Origin: Microbacterium sp. | GTDB lineage: Bacteria; Actinomycetota; Actinomycetes; Actinomycetales; Microbacteriaceae | Assembly: GCA_031286555.1 (NCBI GenBank) | Contig: JAITUD010000074.1 | Coordinates: 1 to 6,387, forward strand | DNA length: 6,387 nucleotides | Direction of reading: 5' to 3' | Shown: positions 6,260 through 6,387 of the stretch, one piece after another | Numbering within the stretch: the first letter of the stretch is position 1 | How the letters are laid out: each line of letters begins with the position of its first letter | Position numbers and translations under genes: made by a program | Notes under the pieces: generated by a model | What the model was told of the DNA's origin: nothing | The model's input: the letters and a program-made list of their open reading frames with translations, nothing else | The model's database searches: none

Positions 6260-6387
6260 GTCTCCGTCCGCCGGTGGCCATGCGCGGCGCGTTCACGACC
6301 CCCACGCTGTCGATCTTCATCGTCGCGGTGATCGCCGTGCTGTCCTACCTCGGCGTCGCCGCCCCGGCTCTCCTCGCCGAGGGGCGC
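6256..6387 (+). CDS. Probable second FtsX-like ABC permease, N-terminal part, 3' end outside window
   Basis: The frame starts at an ATG that overlaps the preceding stop codon (ATGA) and stays open for 44 codons to the window edge. A short basic N-terminus (MSLRPPVAMRG) is followed by one hydrophobic segment (about residues 16-38) and then AAPALLAEGR. This is the usual start of an actinobacterial FtsX-type permease: cytoplasmic tail, first helix, then an extracytoplasmic domain. The position right behind another FtsX-like permease points to a permease pair, possibly a heterodimer, with an ATPase gene likely further right. Too little is present to exclude another single-helix envelope protein. 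Confidence 0.6.
   Translation, partial: MSLRPPVAMRGAFTTPTLSIFIVAVIAVLSYLGVAAPALLAEGR

Noticed and set aside
6259..6387. The possibility that 6256-6387 is the frameshifted missing end of the first permease.
   Set aside because: The segment starts with its own ATG and a good ribosome binding site, and it reads like a permease N-terminus (basic tail, one helix, then AAPALLAEGR). An ATGA overlap between two genes explains the arrangement better.

Overview
The window is about 70% GC. Its coding style is that of a high-GC actinobacterium: heavy use of G/C-ending codons, Ala/Val/Arg/Asp-rich proteins, and many GCATCC/GGATGC hexamers. The closest fit I can suggest is Microbacteriaceae (Microbacterium-like), inferred from composition and protein style, not from any search. 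There are five protein-coding genes. The first and last are cut by the window edges. I see no tRNA, rRNA, CRISPR array, insertion sequence or integrase.

Layout. (1) 2-763 (+) is the C-terminal 253 codons of a MukB/SMC-like ATPase of the JetC/MksB type. This is the motor subunit of Wadjet (JetABCD/MksBEFG) systems, which restrict plasmids. (2) Five bases later, 769-2292 (+) encodes a complete SulP-family anion transporter with a C-terminal STAS domain. The JetD/MksG nuclease that often follows JetC is not there. (3) 2348-3709 (-) converges on SulP. It encodes a cytosine-deaminase-like metal-dependent amidohydrolase with a predicted twin-arginine (Tat) signal. A GC-rich inverted repeat lies in the 55-bp gap between the two stop codons. 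(4) 3710-3898 is a 189-bp divergent control region. Next to the amidohydrolase it has two matching palindromes (TGGT-NN-ACCG) centred 20 bp apart. Next to the permease it has a candidate promoter and a TTCTGC-N7-GCAGAA inverted repeat. (5) 3899-6259 (+) encodes a large FtsX/MacB-like ABC permease. (6) 6256-6387 (+) is the start of a second permease-like protein, joined to the first by an ATGA overlap.

The genes look like three units. A defence operon comes from the left, with SulP possibly reading through from it. A singly transcribed, probably secreted deaminase sits in the middle. An FtsX-type exporter operon continues to the right, and its ATPase is presumably outside the window. Nothing here proves a new system. 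The points most worth following are the Wadjet end with SulP in place of JetD, the exported deaminase with Gly where cytosine deaminase has Asp314, its tandem operator-like palindromes, and the first permease ending before its expected last membrane helix.
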